This document shows, piece by piece, positions 7,574-14,448 of a stretch of 17,079 nt of DNA (positions are counted from its first letter, which is position 1; every line of letters starts with the position of its first letter). A program made the translations under genes and the position numbers. Source of the DNA: an uncultured Lachnospiraceae bacterium (GTDB taxonomy: Bacteria; Bacillota_A; Clostridia; Lachnospirales; Lachnospiraceae). The stretch lies in assembly GCA_910587495.1 (NCBI GenBank), contig CAJUMT010000059.1, positions 1 through 17,079 on the forward strand, in the 5' to 3' direction. The notes beneath the pieces are model-generated. The model did not search any database and was not told where the DNA came from. It worked only from the letters and a program-made list of their open reading frames with translations.

Positions 7574-8698
7574 TCAGCCGGACATTTCTTCGAGAAGCAG
7601 CCAGTTGGCTCTGAAAGGCCGCATCAGGTTCCAGTATCCCACGCCCCGAAATCCATAATCCGACGCCGTGCGCAGCTTTACTTCCATGCTCCTGACATCC
7701 TCAAACCATACTTCATGGACAAGACCTTCCTTTTCATAACGAAACCATGGACTTTGCGCCGTTTCATCAAACTGTATCTCTGCCCCTTGTTCTGCCGCAA
7801 TCCTGACTGCTTCCACATTCCCGATCAGCTTTGCGGCGGATGTACCGCGCACAAAGGGCAGCGTCCAGTCATATCCATAGTTGGGAATCCCCATCATAAT
7901 CTTATCCGCAGGTATCTCCGTCACCGCGTAGTCGAGAACCTTCCTGACCTTATCGATAGGCGCAACTGCCATGGCAGGACCATAAGTATAGCCCCATTCA
8001 TATGTCATCAAGAAGACCCAGTCTGCGCTCTCCCCTAACAGTCGATAATCCATCCCCTCATACAAAACCCCTGCCTGATCCCTGGAAGTCTTGGGTGCCA
8101 GCGCCACGGATACTTCATATCCGTTTTCATGCATCACGCTCTTAAGTTCCCTCACGAATCTTGCATAAGCTTCTCTGTCTTCCGGGAAAATATACTCAAA
8201 ATCCACGTCCACGCCTGCATAGCCCCGCTCTTGTACAGTCTGTGAAAGCTGACGGATCAGATTATTTTTGACATTTTCGTTTGTTACGGCCAGTTTGACC
8301 AGATAATTGTTAAAGTTACCGTCCTCTCCAAAAGGAGTTAACACCAGATAAGGACGTACGCCCGCCTGCCAGGCTTCCTCGATCAAAGGCAGATCATCCT
8401 GCACAGGCGGAATCAGTTCACCCATGGTAGTAAACCCGTAAGAAAAGATCAGAAATTCATCTATATGATACAAGGCTTCTCTTAAAACGGACATATTTAC
8501 ATAAGAATAGGCATATCCGCTGACTCTTAGATCACGGATCGGCTCCGGAAGCGGCGGTATGCCCGGAAGCAGCAGAGCCTCCCCAACCACCAGCATACGC
8601 CCTTCTATTTGATTCGCATAAGCGATCTCATCAGCCAGGATTCCGTACTGCTGCCCAATCGAATACAGCGAGTCTCCCGGTTTTACAACATAGATCAT
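7574..8698 (-). CDS. LysM plus GH18 glycosidase, SleL/YaaH-like spore cortex hydrolase
   Basis: A 374-residue protein with one N-terminal LysM domain (residues 1-46, VVKPGDSLYSIGQQYGI to ALLLPG) and a GH18 barrel (about 55-374). The active-site strand is AGVDVDFEY (161-169): Glu168 is the expected acid/base, while the first Asp of the usual DxxDxDxE is Ala, as happens in cortex-lytic relatives. FRGVGYWNLM near the end matches the last barrel strand. SleL/YaaH enzymes cleave cortex peptidoglycan during germination and usually have two LysM domains, so this one is shorter. A longer frame begins at 8713, but the ATG at 8698 has AGGAG 6 bases ahead and starts directly at LysM, as family members do. 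There is no signal peptide, as is usual for proteins deposited from the mother cell. Confidence 0.88.
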   Translation of the reverse strand: MIYVVKPGDSLYSIGQQYGILADEIAYANQIEGRMLVVGEALLLPGIPPLPEPIRDLRVSGYAYSYVNMSVLREALYHIDEFLIFSYGFTTMGELIPPVQDDLPLIEEAWQAGVRPYLVLTPFGEDGNFNNYLVKLAVTNENVKNNLIRQLSQTVQERGYAGVDVDFEYIFPEDREAYARFVRELKSVMHENGYEVSVALAPKTSRDQAGVLYEGMDYRLLGESADWVFLMTYEWGYTYGPAMAVAPIDKVRKVLDYAVTEIPADKIMMGIPNYGYDWTLPFVRGTSAAKLIGNVEAVRIAAEQGAEIQFDETAQSPWFRYEKEGLVHEVWFEDVRSMEVKLRTASDYGFRGVGYWNLMRPFRANWLLLEEMSG

Positions 8699-8701
8699 AT
8701 T

Positions 8702-8747
8702 TTTCTCCTGCATAAAGCTGTCTTTTCATTACTCTATGCAGGAAAAA
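8702..8747 (-). promoter_or_regulatory. Hairpin burying the ribosome binding site of the GH18 gene
   Basis: On the minus strand TTTTTCCTGCATA and TATGCAGGAGAAA can form a 13-base-pair stem with one G-U pair and a 20-base loop (8715-8734). The perfect core is 8 pairs (8707-8714 with 8735-8742). The 3' arm contains the AGGAG used by the GH18 gene. It is not followed by a T-run, so termination is unlikely; control of translation is the better reading. Confidence 0.55.
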
Positions 8748-8764
8748 GTCTAAAAAGACACCGA

Positions 8765-9046
8765 TTATAACAGACTTGCCATGAACAGCTCGTAGAAATC
8801 GTCTTCTCCGTCCAGTTTCGGAGAGTTTTCTCCGCCGCCGTTGGTACTCCTTCTCATATTTCCGTAAAATTCTTCTCCGGCCTGGATCAGTTCCATCACA
8901 TAAATGGGATAACCCAGTTCCTGGCACTTTTTGCAAAACGCATCCACCGGCTTTTCAGACTGCCGGGTGTCAAGAAGCGCCTGACGGATTACAGGGTCTT
9001 TTTTCGCTTTGTTCTGAAGTTCGTCCAAAAGTTCTACTGTTTTCAT
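8765..9046 (-). CDS. Small conserved-looking protein, possibly Nif11-like helical fold
   Basis: A 93-residue cytoplasmic protein without signal peptide or membrane segment. Residues 5-60 are predicted helical, with the sequence KKDPVIRQALLDTRQSEKPV followed by AFCKKCQELGYPI. This recalls the layout of Nif11-like leader domains: Asp-Pro, helix, a Pro turn, a helix containing a Cys or Ala, then Gly-aromatic. The similarity is distant and unverified. Cys38 and Cys41 form a CxxC pair. The tail RRSTNGGGENSPKLDGEDD (65-83), then FYELFMASLL, looks like a specific conserved motif rather than random sequence. AGGGGA lies upstream of the start. It sits 28 bases after hemL and 66 bases before the GH18 gene, so it is probably co-transcribed with hemL. 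Function is unknown. Confidence 0.8.
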   Translation of the reverse strand: MKTVELLDELQNKAKKDPVIRQALLDTRQSEKPVDAFCKKCQELGYPIYVMELIQAGEEFYGNMRRSTNGGGENSPKLDGEDDFYELFMASLL

Positions 9047-9074
9047 ATCTGTCCCCTGCCCTTCTTCCTGATGT

Positions 9075-10349
9075 TTAAGAAAAATATTCTTTTATACTGT
9101 CTAATGTATATTGGATATCCTGCTCCGTGTGTGCATCCGATAAAAACATGGCTTCAAATTGAGACGGCGCCACATAGATACCTTTTGCCAGCATATGGGC
9201 AAAATAGTCTTTGAAAGCTCCTGTATCCGACTGTTTCGCACTTATATAATCTGTTACCGGTTCCGATGTAAAAAACATACAGCCAAGGGAACCGACATGG
9301 TTCACCTGATAAGGAAGCGCATATTCCTGGCAGAGCGCTTCCATACCGCCGTACAGAAGCTCTCCGTACCCGGCAAGCTTATCGTATACCTGTGGATGCT
9401 CGTTTAAGTAAGAAAGCTGGGCATATCCTGCTGCCATGGCTACCGGATTGCCGCTTAAAGTGCCCGCCTGATAAACGCTGCCCACAGGAGCCACCACTTC
9501 CATGATCTCTTTCTTTCCGCCATAAGCGCCCACCGGCATGCCGCCGCCGATGATCTTTCCGTAAGTGGTCAGATCCGCCTCGATACCGTAATATTCCTGT
9601 GCCCCGCCTCTGGCAAGGCGAAAACCTGTAATCACCTCATCGAAGATCAGTACCGCCTTATACTCTGTACAAAGCTCCCGCAGTTTTTCAAGAAATCCTT
9701 TCTTTGGCGGCACTACGCCCATATTGGCTCCCACAGGCTCCAGGATCACTGCAGCGATCTCGTGCCCGCAGGTATGAAAGAGAGCTTCCACACCGGAAAT
9801 ATCATTATAAGCGGCCAGAAGCGTATCCTGGGTACATCCGGCAGGAACGCCTGCGCTGTCCGGAACCCCCGCCGTCATAACACCGGAACCTGCTTTTACC
9901 AGCATGGCGTCACAGTGCCCGTGATAGCAGCCTTCAAATTTCAGAATTTTATCCCTTCCTGTATATCCTCTGGCCGCGCGGACAGCGCTCATGACCGCCT
10001 CCGTGCCTGAGTTCACCATACGCACCATCTCAACGGAAGGAACCATACTGCAGATCAGACGAGCCATATCCACTTCCGCCTCTGTGGCCGCGCCGAAACT
10101 TAATCCCTTTTTACAGGCCTCTTCCACTTTTTCGAGCACCATAGGACAGGCATGTCCTAAGATCATAGGCCCCCAGGAGCCAATATAATCCAGATAACGG
10201 TTCCCGTCCGCATCGGTCAAATACGCGCCTTTTGCGGATGCAATAAACTTAGGCGTCATACCCACGGACCCAAAGGCCCGCACAGGAGAATTGACCCCTC
10301 CCGGAATCAATGTCACAGCTTCTTTAAAAAGTTCTTCTGATCTTGTCAT
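9075..10349 (-). CDS. hemL: Glutamate-1-semialdehyde 2,1-aminomutase
   Basis: A cytoplasmic pyridoxal-phosphate enzyme that converts glutamate-1-semialdehyde to 5-aminolevulinate in the C5 route to tetrapyrroles. At 424 residues it is full length. Family landmarks are the N-terminal PGGVNSPVRAF (16-26), GSWGPMILGH (57-66), VNSGTEAVMSAVRAARG (112-128), FEGCYHGHCD (138-147), the PLP-ring aspartate in IFDEVITGFR (235-244) and the Schiff-base lysine Lys265 in TTYGKIIGGGMPVGA. The start codon overlaps the hemB stop by one base (TGATG), with GGAGG ahead inside hemB, which shows tight coupling. In this organism the product feeds siroheme or cobalamin at least; a haem branch cannot be judged from this window. 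Confidence 0.97.
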   Translation of the reverse strand: MTRSEELFKEAVTLIPGGVNSPVRAFGSVGMTPKFIASAKGAYLTDADGNRYLDYIGSWGPMILGHACPMVLEKVEEACKKGLSFGAATEAEVDMARLICSMVPSVEMVRMVNSGTEAVMSAVRAARGYTGRDKILKFEGCYHGHCDAMLVKAGSGVMTAGVPDSAGVPAGCTQDTLLAAYNDISGVEALFHTCGHEIAAVILEPVGANMGVVPPKKGFLEKLRELCTEYKAVLIFDEVITGFRLARGGAQEYYGIEADLTTYGKIIGGGMPVGAYGGKKEIMEVVAPVGSVYQAGTLSGNPVAMAAGYAQLSYLNEHPQVYDKLAGYGELLYGGMEALCQEYALPYQVNHVGSLGCMFFTSEPVTDYISAKQSDTGAFKDYFAHMLAKGIYVAPSQFEAMFLSDAHTEQDIQYTLDSIKEYFS

Positions 10350-11332
10350 CAGCCGATCCTCCCTTCGTCCATATAATGTGCGATCTCTTTTGCATAATAG
10401 GTCATATAAATATCCGTGCCCGCCCGGTATGCGCCGGCGGCCATCTCACAAAGAATGGCGGCTTCATCAATATATCCCAGTTTTGCCCCTGCTTTTACCA
10501 TGGCATACTCCCCGCTGACACTGTAGGCAGCCATGGGAACATGGGTCGCGCCCTTAATCTCCCGAACCAGATCCAGATAGGACATGGCGGGTTTGACCAT
10601 GATAATATCAGCCCCCTCCTGAATATCCAGAAGAGCTTCTTTCATGGCTTCTCTGCGGTTATGATAATCCATCTGATAGCTTTTCCTGTCCCCAAAGGAA
10701 GGGGCGCTTCCTGCCGCGTCCCTGAACGGGCCGTAAAAAGCAGACGCATATTTTACCGCATAAGACATAATGGGCGTTGTAATAAATCCTTTTTGATCCA
10801 ATGCTTCCCGAATGGCATGGATATGCCCGTCCATCATATCCGACGGCGCCACCATATCCGCCCCGGCCTGCACCTGGGACACCGCAATCTGCGCCAGCTT
10901 TTCCAGTGTCAGATCATTATCCACATAAGTATCCTTTAAGATGCCGCAGTGGCCATGGCTTGTATATTCACACATGCAGACGTCCCCGATACAATACAGT
11001 TCCGGCACTTCTTTTTTGACTTTTTCCAAAGCTTTCTGCACAATACCGTCGCAGGCATAAGCCCCGCTTCCCACCTCATCTTTATGATCCGGTATGCCAA
11101 ACAGCATGACGCTTGTAACGCCTGCATCCATCAATTCATACAAGAGCTTTGGCATCCGATCCACACTGTAGCGGAACTGCCCCGGCATGGTAGGAATCTC
11201 TTCTACTATATTCTCTCCTGCTTTCACAAACATGGGATATACAAGAGAACTTTTATCCATGCGGGTTTCCCGCACCATCTTTCTTAGATTCGCCGATGTG
11301 CGAAGCCGTCTCGGCCTGATTGTCATCTCCAT
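10349..11332 (-). CDS. hemB: Porphobilinogen synthase (5-aminolevulinate dehydratase)
   Basis: Condenses two 5-aminolevulinate molecules into porphobilinogen. At 327 residues it is full length. The two catalytic lysines are Lys194 (MSYAVKYASAFYGPFRDA) and Lys247 (ADIIMVKPAMSYLD). The zinc-type cysteine cluster is complete: Cys119, Cys121 and Cys129 in DVCMCEYTSHGHCG, so the active site is of the zinc-dependent class. The chosen start at 11332 has AGAGGT 9 bases upstream; a second ATG two codons later is possible. The family-typical RPRRLR begins at residue 6, so the start cannot be much further in. As a result, its first 80 bases lie inside the end of the precorrin-2 dehydrogenase gene in another frame. 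Confidence 0.97.
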   Translation of the reverse strand: MEMTIRPRRLRTSANLRKMVRETRMDKSSLVYPMFVKAGENIVEEIPTMPGQFRYSVDRMPKLLYELMDAGVTSVMLFGIPDHKDEVGSGAYACDGIVQKALEKVKKEVPELYCIGDVCMCEYTSHGHCGILKDTYVDNDLTLEKLAQIAVSQVQAGADMVAPSDMMDGHIHAIREALDQKGFITTPIMSYAVKYASAFYGPFRDAAGSAPSFGDRKSYQMDYHNRREAMKEALLDIQEGADIIMVKPAMSYLDLVREIKGATHVPMAAYSVSGEYAMVKAGAKLGYIDEAAILCEMAAGAYRAGTDIYMTYYAKEIAHYMDEGRIG

Positions 11333-11786
11333 CTTTTTCTACCTCTTTTCGTATTTTATCGGTCCATTTACTGGCCAGCGCATGGTCTTTTCCGCCGGCA
11401 TTAACACCTATAACCAGATCTCCTTTTGCCACAATTCCGGGAAACTGGAAATCGCAGAGCGTTTGGTCGCTGCAGACATTGACCAGAATATGTTTCTTTC
11501 TGCATTCCCGGCAGATTTCTTCGTTTATAAAAGGATCGTTGGTGGCTGCCAGTATCATCCATGCATCCTTCGGAATACTTCCCGGGTGATAAACTTCTTT
11601 TAACCAGACAAGCTTTTTATCTTCAGCAGCTCTTTGTATCGCCTCAGAAGCTTTCGGCGCGCAAACTGTCACAGACGGCCCGAACACAAGGAGCGACGCT
11701 ACTCTGCGCGAAGCAATCTTACCCGCCCCGTAGACAAAAATTTTTTTTCCTTTAATATCCAGAAATATCGGAAATTTCCCCGGCAT
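11253..11786 (-). CDS. Precorrin-2 dehydrogenase / sirohydrochlorin ferrochelatase-like (YlnF/CysG N-terminal type)
   Basis: A 177-residue NAD-binding protein of the CysG N-terminal/Met8 class, which oxidises precorrin-2 to sirohydrochlorin and may insert iron to make siroheme. It begins FPIFLDIKGKKIFVYGAGKIASRRVASLL, with the dinucleotide site GAGKIA at 20-25 (a variant of the usual GGGxVA). AATNDPFINEEI (81-92) contains the conserved Asp84, and VNVCSDQTLCDFQFPGIV follows. The body matches single-domain relatives such as B. subtilis YlnF (about 160 residues). The last 27 residues are charged and polar, end KKDGAGNPHG, and are encoded in the overlap with hemB. AAAGGAGG stands 6 bases before the start. 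It is the first gene of the run and has a clear promoter upstream. Confidence 0.9.
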   Translation of the reverse strand: MPGKFPIFLDIKGKKIFVYGAGKIASRRVASLLVFGPSVTVCAPKASEAIQRAAEDKKLVWLKEVYHPGSIPKDAWMILAATNDPFINEEICRECRKKHILVNVCSDQTLCDFQFPGIVAKGDLVIGVNAGGKDHALASKWTDKIRKEVEKDGDDNQAETASHIGESKKDGAGNPHG

Positions 11787-11850
11787 CCGCTTCCTCCTTT
11801 GCTTGCCTTTTCATGGAATATATTTTTGCAGCCATGCACATTTACTTGTT

Positions 11851-11879
11851 ATTATAGTTGAGAAACAAACGCTTGTAAA
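11851..11879 (-). promoter_or_regulatory. Sigma-A promoter for the precorrin-2 dehydrogenase-hemB-hemL run
   Basis: Read on the minus strand, TTTACA (complement of 11874-11879) and a perfect TATAAT (complement of 11851-11856) are 17 bases apart. Transcription would start near 11844, about 58 bases before the first start codon. It stands back to back with the regulator promoter, the two -35 boxes being only 17 bases apart. Confidence 0.75.
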
Positions 11880-11896
11880 GATTGTGAAAAAAACAA

Positions 11897-11925
11897 TTGA
11901 CAGAATCGGATTTTCTGTATATAGT
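11897..11925 (+). promoter_or_regulatory. Sigma-A promoter for the XRE regulator and pot genes
   Basis: A perfect -35 TTGACA (11897-11902) and TATAGT (11920-11925, one mismatch) are separated by exactly 17 bases. Transcription would start near 11932, giving a leader of about 56 bases. No other good promoter is visible before potA, so this one probably drives the regulator and transporter together. Confidence 0.8.
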
Positions 11926-11951
11926 ATAGTCGTTTAGCGTTATTAAACTTT

Positions 11952-11968
11952 TTGTTTATTATAAACAA
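11952..11968 (+). promoter_or_regulatory. 17-bp palindrome, probable operator of the XRE-cupin regulator
   Basis: TTGTTTAT-T-ATAAACAA has perfect 8-base arms about one central base. It lies 20-37 bases downstream of the predicted start of transcription, a position where bound protein would block RNA polymerase. A looser GTTTA...TAAAC pair lies just upstream (11932-11948). Autoregulation is inferred from position and symmetry. Confidence 0.6.
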
Positions 11969-11987
11969 CCAGAATCAGAGGGATTTT

Positions 11988-12527
11988 ATGAATATCGGAC
12001 CGAAAATCAAAGAGCTGCGTGTCATGAAAGGACTGACGCAGGAAGAACTGGCCGACCGAAGCGAACTTTCCAAAGGTTTCATCTCTCAGCTTGAGCGGGA
12101 TCTGACCTCCCCTTCCATCGCCACGCTGGTGGATATCCTGAACAGTCTTGGGACCAATTTAAAGGAATTCTTCAGTGACGACAGCGATGAACAAATCGTC
12201 TTTCATGATGCGGACTACTGTGAAAAATACGACGAACAATTAAAGAACAAAATTGAGTGGATCATTCCCAACGCGCAAAAAAACGCCATGGAACCGATCC
12301 GGGTCACTTTAGAGCCGGGCGGCTCCACCTATCCTGATACGCCCCACGAGGGAGAAGAATTCGGATACGTCCTGCAGGGAAGTATCACGATCCATCTTGG
12401 AGGGAAGATCGTAAAGGCAAAAAAGGGTGAGTCTTTCTATTTCATTCCCTCCGCCAGCCACTACATATCGGCAGGCGAAAAAAGCGGCGCCGTATTTTTA
12501 TGGATCAGCACGCCGCCCAATTTTTAG
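11988..12527 (+). CDS. XRE-family regulator with cupin sensor domain, probable polyamine-responsive repressor
   Basis: A 179-residue cytoplasmic transcription factor. Residues 6-60 are a helix-turn-helix of the XRE type (IKELRVMKGLTQEELADRS, then LSKGFISQLERDLTSPSIATL). Residues 105-175 form a cupin barrel with GSTYPDTPHEGEEFGYVLQG and GESFYFIPSASHYI, where His120, Glu124 and His158 could bind a metal or ligand. The same two-domain plan is found in E. coli PuuR and in regulators next to potABCD in many Firmicutes. A longer frame exists from 11952, but the ATG at 11988 has GAGGGA ahead and the upstream part coincides with the operator. It begins the polyamine transporter transcript, 45 bases before potA, so sensing of polyamines is a reasonable inference. 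Confidence 0.9.
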   Translation: MNIGPKIKELRVMKGLTQEELADRSELSKGFISQLERDLTSPSIATLVDILNSLGTNLKEFFSDDSDEQIVFHDADYCEKYDEQLKNKIEWIIPNAQKNAMEPIRVTLEPGGSTYPDTPHEGEEFGYVLQGSITIHLGGKIVKAKKGESFYFIPSASHYISAGEKSGAVFLWISTPPNF

Positions 12528-12572
12528 CAACTGACAAAAGAAGAACTTAGAACTTATATAAGGAGATTCCAT

Positions 12573-13646
12573 ATGGGGAACAGGTTGATCGATCTTCAAA
12601 ATATCACCAAAATTTATGACGGGCATCCGGTGCTGGATGACCTGAACCTGTATTTTAATGAGAATGAGTTTTTGACTCTTTTAGGGCCAAGCGGCTGCGG
12701 TAAGACCACAACGCTTCGGATTTTGGGCGGTTTTGAAACCCCTGACCAGGGACGCGTCATATTCAACGGACAGGATATTACCCTTCTTCCTCCCAACAAG
12801 CGCCAGTTGAACACCGTATTTCAAAAATACGCCCTGTTCACTCATATGAATATTGCAGAAAATATCGCCTTCGGCTTAAAGATCAGCGGTAAAAGCAAAG
12901 CCTACATAGACGACAAGATAAAATACGCGTTAAAGCTTGTGAATTTGGATGGATATGAAAAGCGTATGCCTGACTCCTTAAGCGGCGGGCAGCAGCAAAG
13001 GATCGCTATCGCCCGTGCCATCGTCAACGAACCTAAAATTCTCCTTTTAGACGAACCTTTGGGCGCGCTGGATTTAAAACTGCGTCAGGAGATGCAGTAT
13101 GAACTGATCCGTATGAAAAACGAACTGGGTATCACATTTATTTATGTCACCCATGACCAGGAAGAAGCCCTGACCATGTCCGACACCATCGTAGTCATGA
13201 ACCAGGGTTATATCCAGCAGATCGGTACGCCGGAAGATATCTACAATGAACCGACGAATGCTTTTGTGGCTGATTTCATCGGAGACAGCAATATTTTTCC
13301 CGGCACGATGGTCGAAGACAAAGTGGTCCGGATCTTTGATAAGATATTCCCCTGCGTGGATGTGGGCTTTGGCTGCAATACCCCAGTGGATGTAGTCATC
13401 CGTCCGGAAGACGTGGAACTAGGCGCCCCCGGACAGGGAACGGTAGATGGAGTCGTCTCACACCTGATCTTCAAAGGCGTTCACTATGAGATGGAAGTGA
13501 CCGCCTGCGGTCGGGAATGGCTGGTGCAAAGCACAAAAATGTACCCGGTAGGAGAACAGGTGAGCATCCATGTGGACCCGTTTAATATCCAGATTATGAA
13601 CAAACCAGAATCTGAAGACGAGGAGGCGGTAGCATTAGATGTATAA
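12573..13646 (+). CDS. potA: Spermidine/putrescine ABC transporter ATP-binding protein PotA
   Basis: The 357-residue ATPase of the polyamine importer, working at the inner face of the membrane as a dimer. Walker A GPSGCGKTT is at 38-46, Q-loop VFQKYALF around Gln84, signature LSGGQQQR at 136-143, Walker B ILLLDEP at 156-162 and the switch His194 in YVTHDQEEA. The C-terminal 120 residues form the regulatory TOBE-type domain (NIFPGTMVEDKVV, then VVIRPEDVELG). AAGGAG precedes the ATG. The stop codon lies inside potB (8-base overlap), showing a coupled operon. Substrate is assigned from the complete potABCD set and the type of PotD; the ATPase alone could belong to other members of the family. 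Confidence 0.95.
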   Translation: MGNRLIDLQNITKIYDGHPVLDDLNLYFNENEFLTLLGPSGCGKTTTLRILGGFETPDQGRVIFNGQDITLLPPNKRQLNTVFQKYALFTHMNIAENIAFGLKISGKSKAYIDDKIKYALKLVNLDGYEKRMPDSLSGGQQQRIAIARAIVNEPKILLLDEPLGALDLKLRQEMQYELIRMKNELGITFIYVTHDQEEALTMSDTIVVMNQGYIQQIGTPEDIYNEPTNAFVADFIGDSNIFPGTMVEDKVVRIFDKIFPCVDVGFGCNTPVDVVIRPEDVELGAPGQGTVDGVVSHLIFKGVHYEMEVTACGREWLVQSTKMYPVGEQVSIHVDPFNIQIMNKPESEDEEAVALDV

Positions 13647-14448
13647 AAAATCTGTTTCCTATCCATGTGTTTTATGGTCGGCTGCATTTATTATCATCCC
13701 GCTTTTATTTATCTTTTACTACGGACTGACCGACCGCACAGGCACTTTTACCTTAAGTAACCTGGCCGCCATTGCTACGGCGGAAAATTCCAAAGCGCTT
13801 ATTCTCTCTTTGGGATTATCCCTTTTAAGCACGGCCATCTGCCTGCTTCTTGCCTATCCGCTGGCACTGATTTTATCCGGCAGCAAGATCGGGCGATCGG
13901 GATTTATTATTTTTTTATTTGTCCTTCCCATGTGGATGAACTTTCTGCTGCGGACGCTGGCATGGGTCGTCCTCCTGGATACCAATGGAGTGCTGGATAC
14001 TTTATTTAAGCTTTTAGGGCTGCCCAGGTTTAAAATCATCAATACGCCTGCCGCTATCGTGTTCGGCATGGTCTACGATTTTCTGCCCTTTATGATCCTG
14101 CCTATCTACAATGTCATCTCAAAGATCGACGTCAATGTAGTCAATGCGGCCAGAGACTTAGGAGCCAACAGTTTTCAGACCCTTTATAAAGTCATCTTCC
14201 CCTTAAGCCTGCCGGGCGTGATCAGCGGAATCACTATGGTATTCGTACCCTCCCTTACAACATTTGTCATCTCCACTTTGTTAGGCGGCGGCAAGATTCT
14301 GCTGATCGGAAATGTGATCGAACAGGAATTTATGAAAGGTACAAACTGGCATGTGGGAAGCGGACTTTCTCTGGTACTGATGCTCTTTATTATCATCAGC
14401 ATGGCTCTGTCCAGCAAATATGATAACGGGGAGGGCAACGTATTATGA
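13639..14448 (+). CDS. potB: Spermidine/putrescine ABC transporter permease PotB
   Basis: A 269-residue inner-membrane permease with about six hydrophobic helices. The cytoplasmic EAA loop that contacts PotA is NAARDLGANSFQTLYKVIFP followed by LSLPG (about residues 171-195). The first helix (ACVLWSAAFIIIPLLFIFYY in general character) and the family-typical PMWMNFLLRTLAWVVLL segment are present. Its ATG lies within the last codons of potA, with AGGAGG 12 bases upstream, and its end overlaps potC by 4 bases (ATGA). PotB is slightly shorter than the E. coli protein because the N-terminal extension is reduced. It pairs with PotC to form the channel. Confidence 0.93.
   Translation: MYKKSVSYPCVLWSAAFIIIPLLFIFYYGLTDRTGTFTLSNLAAIATAENSKALILSLGLSLLSTAICLLLAYPLALILSGSKIGRSGFIIFLFVLPMWMNFLLRTLAWVVLLDTNGVLDTLFKLLGLPRFKIINTPAAIVFGMVYDFLPFMILPIYNVISKIDVNVVNAARDLGANSFQTLYKVIFPLSLPGVISGITMVFVPSLTTFVISTLLGGGKILLIGNVIEQEFMKGTNWHVGSGLSLVLMLFIIISMALSSKYDNGEGNVL

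Noticed and set aside
8699..8713. Five-codon N-terminal extension of the GH18 protein
   Set aside because: The upstream ATG lacks a good ribosome binding site, whereas the internal ATG has AGGAG 6 bases before it and begins the LysM domain as in relatives.
8743..8759. Short GTCT-TTTT-AGAC hairpin followed by TTTTT on the minus strand, as a terminator after the 93-aa gene
   Set aside because: The stem has only four pairs, too weak to support termination; the larger neighbouring hairpin explains the sequence better.
10343..10939. Plus-strand frame of 198 codons opposite hemB
   Set aside because: Antisense shadow of a well-conserved enzyme gene; the product is rich in His, Arg and Pro in a manner typical of shadow frames.
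11187..11603. Plus-strand frame across the precorrin-2 dehydrogenase/hemB overlap
   Set aside because: Both minus-strand genes here are supported by catalytic residues; no promoter or ribosome binding site was seen for the plus frame.
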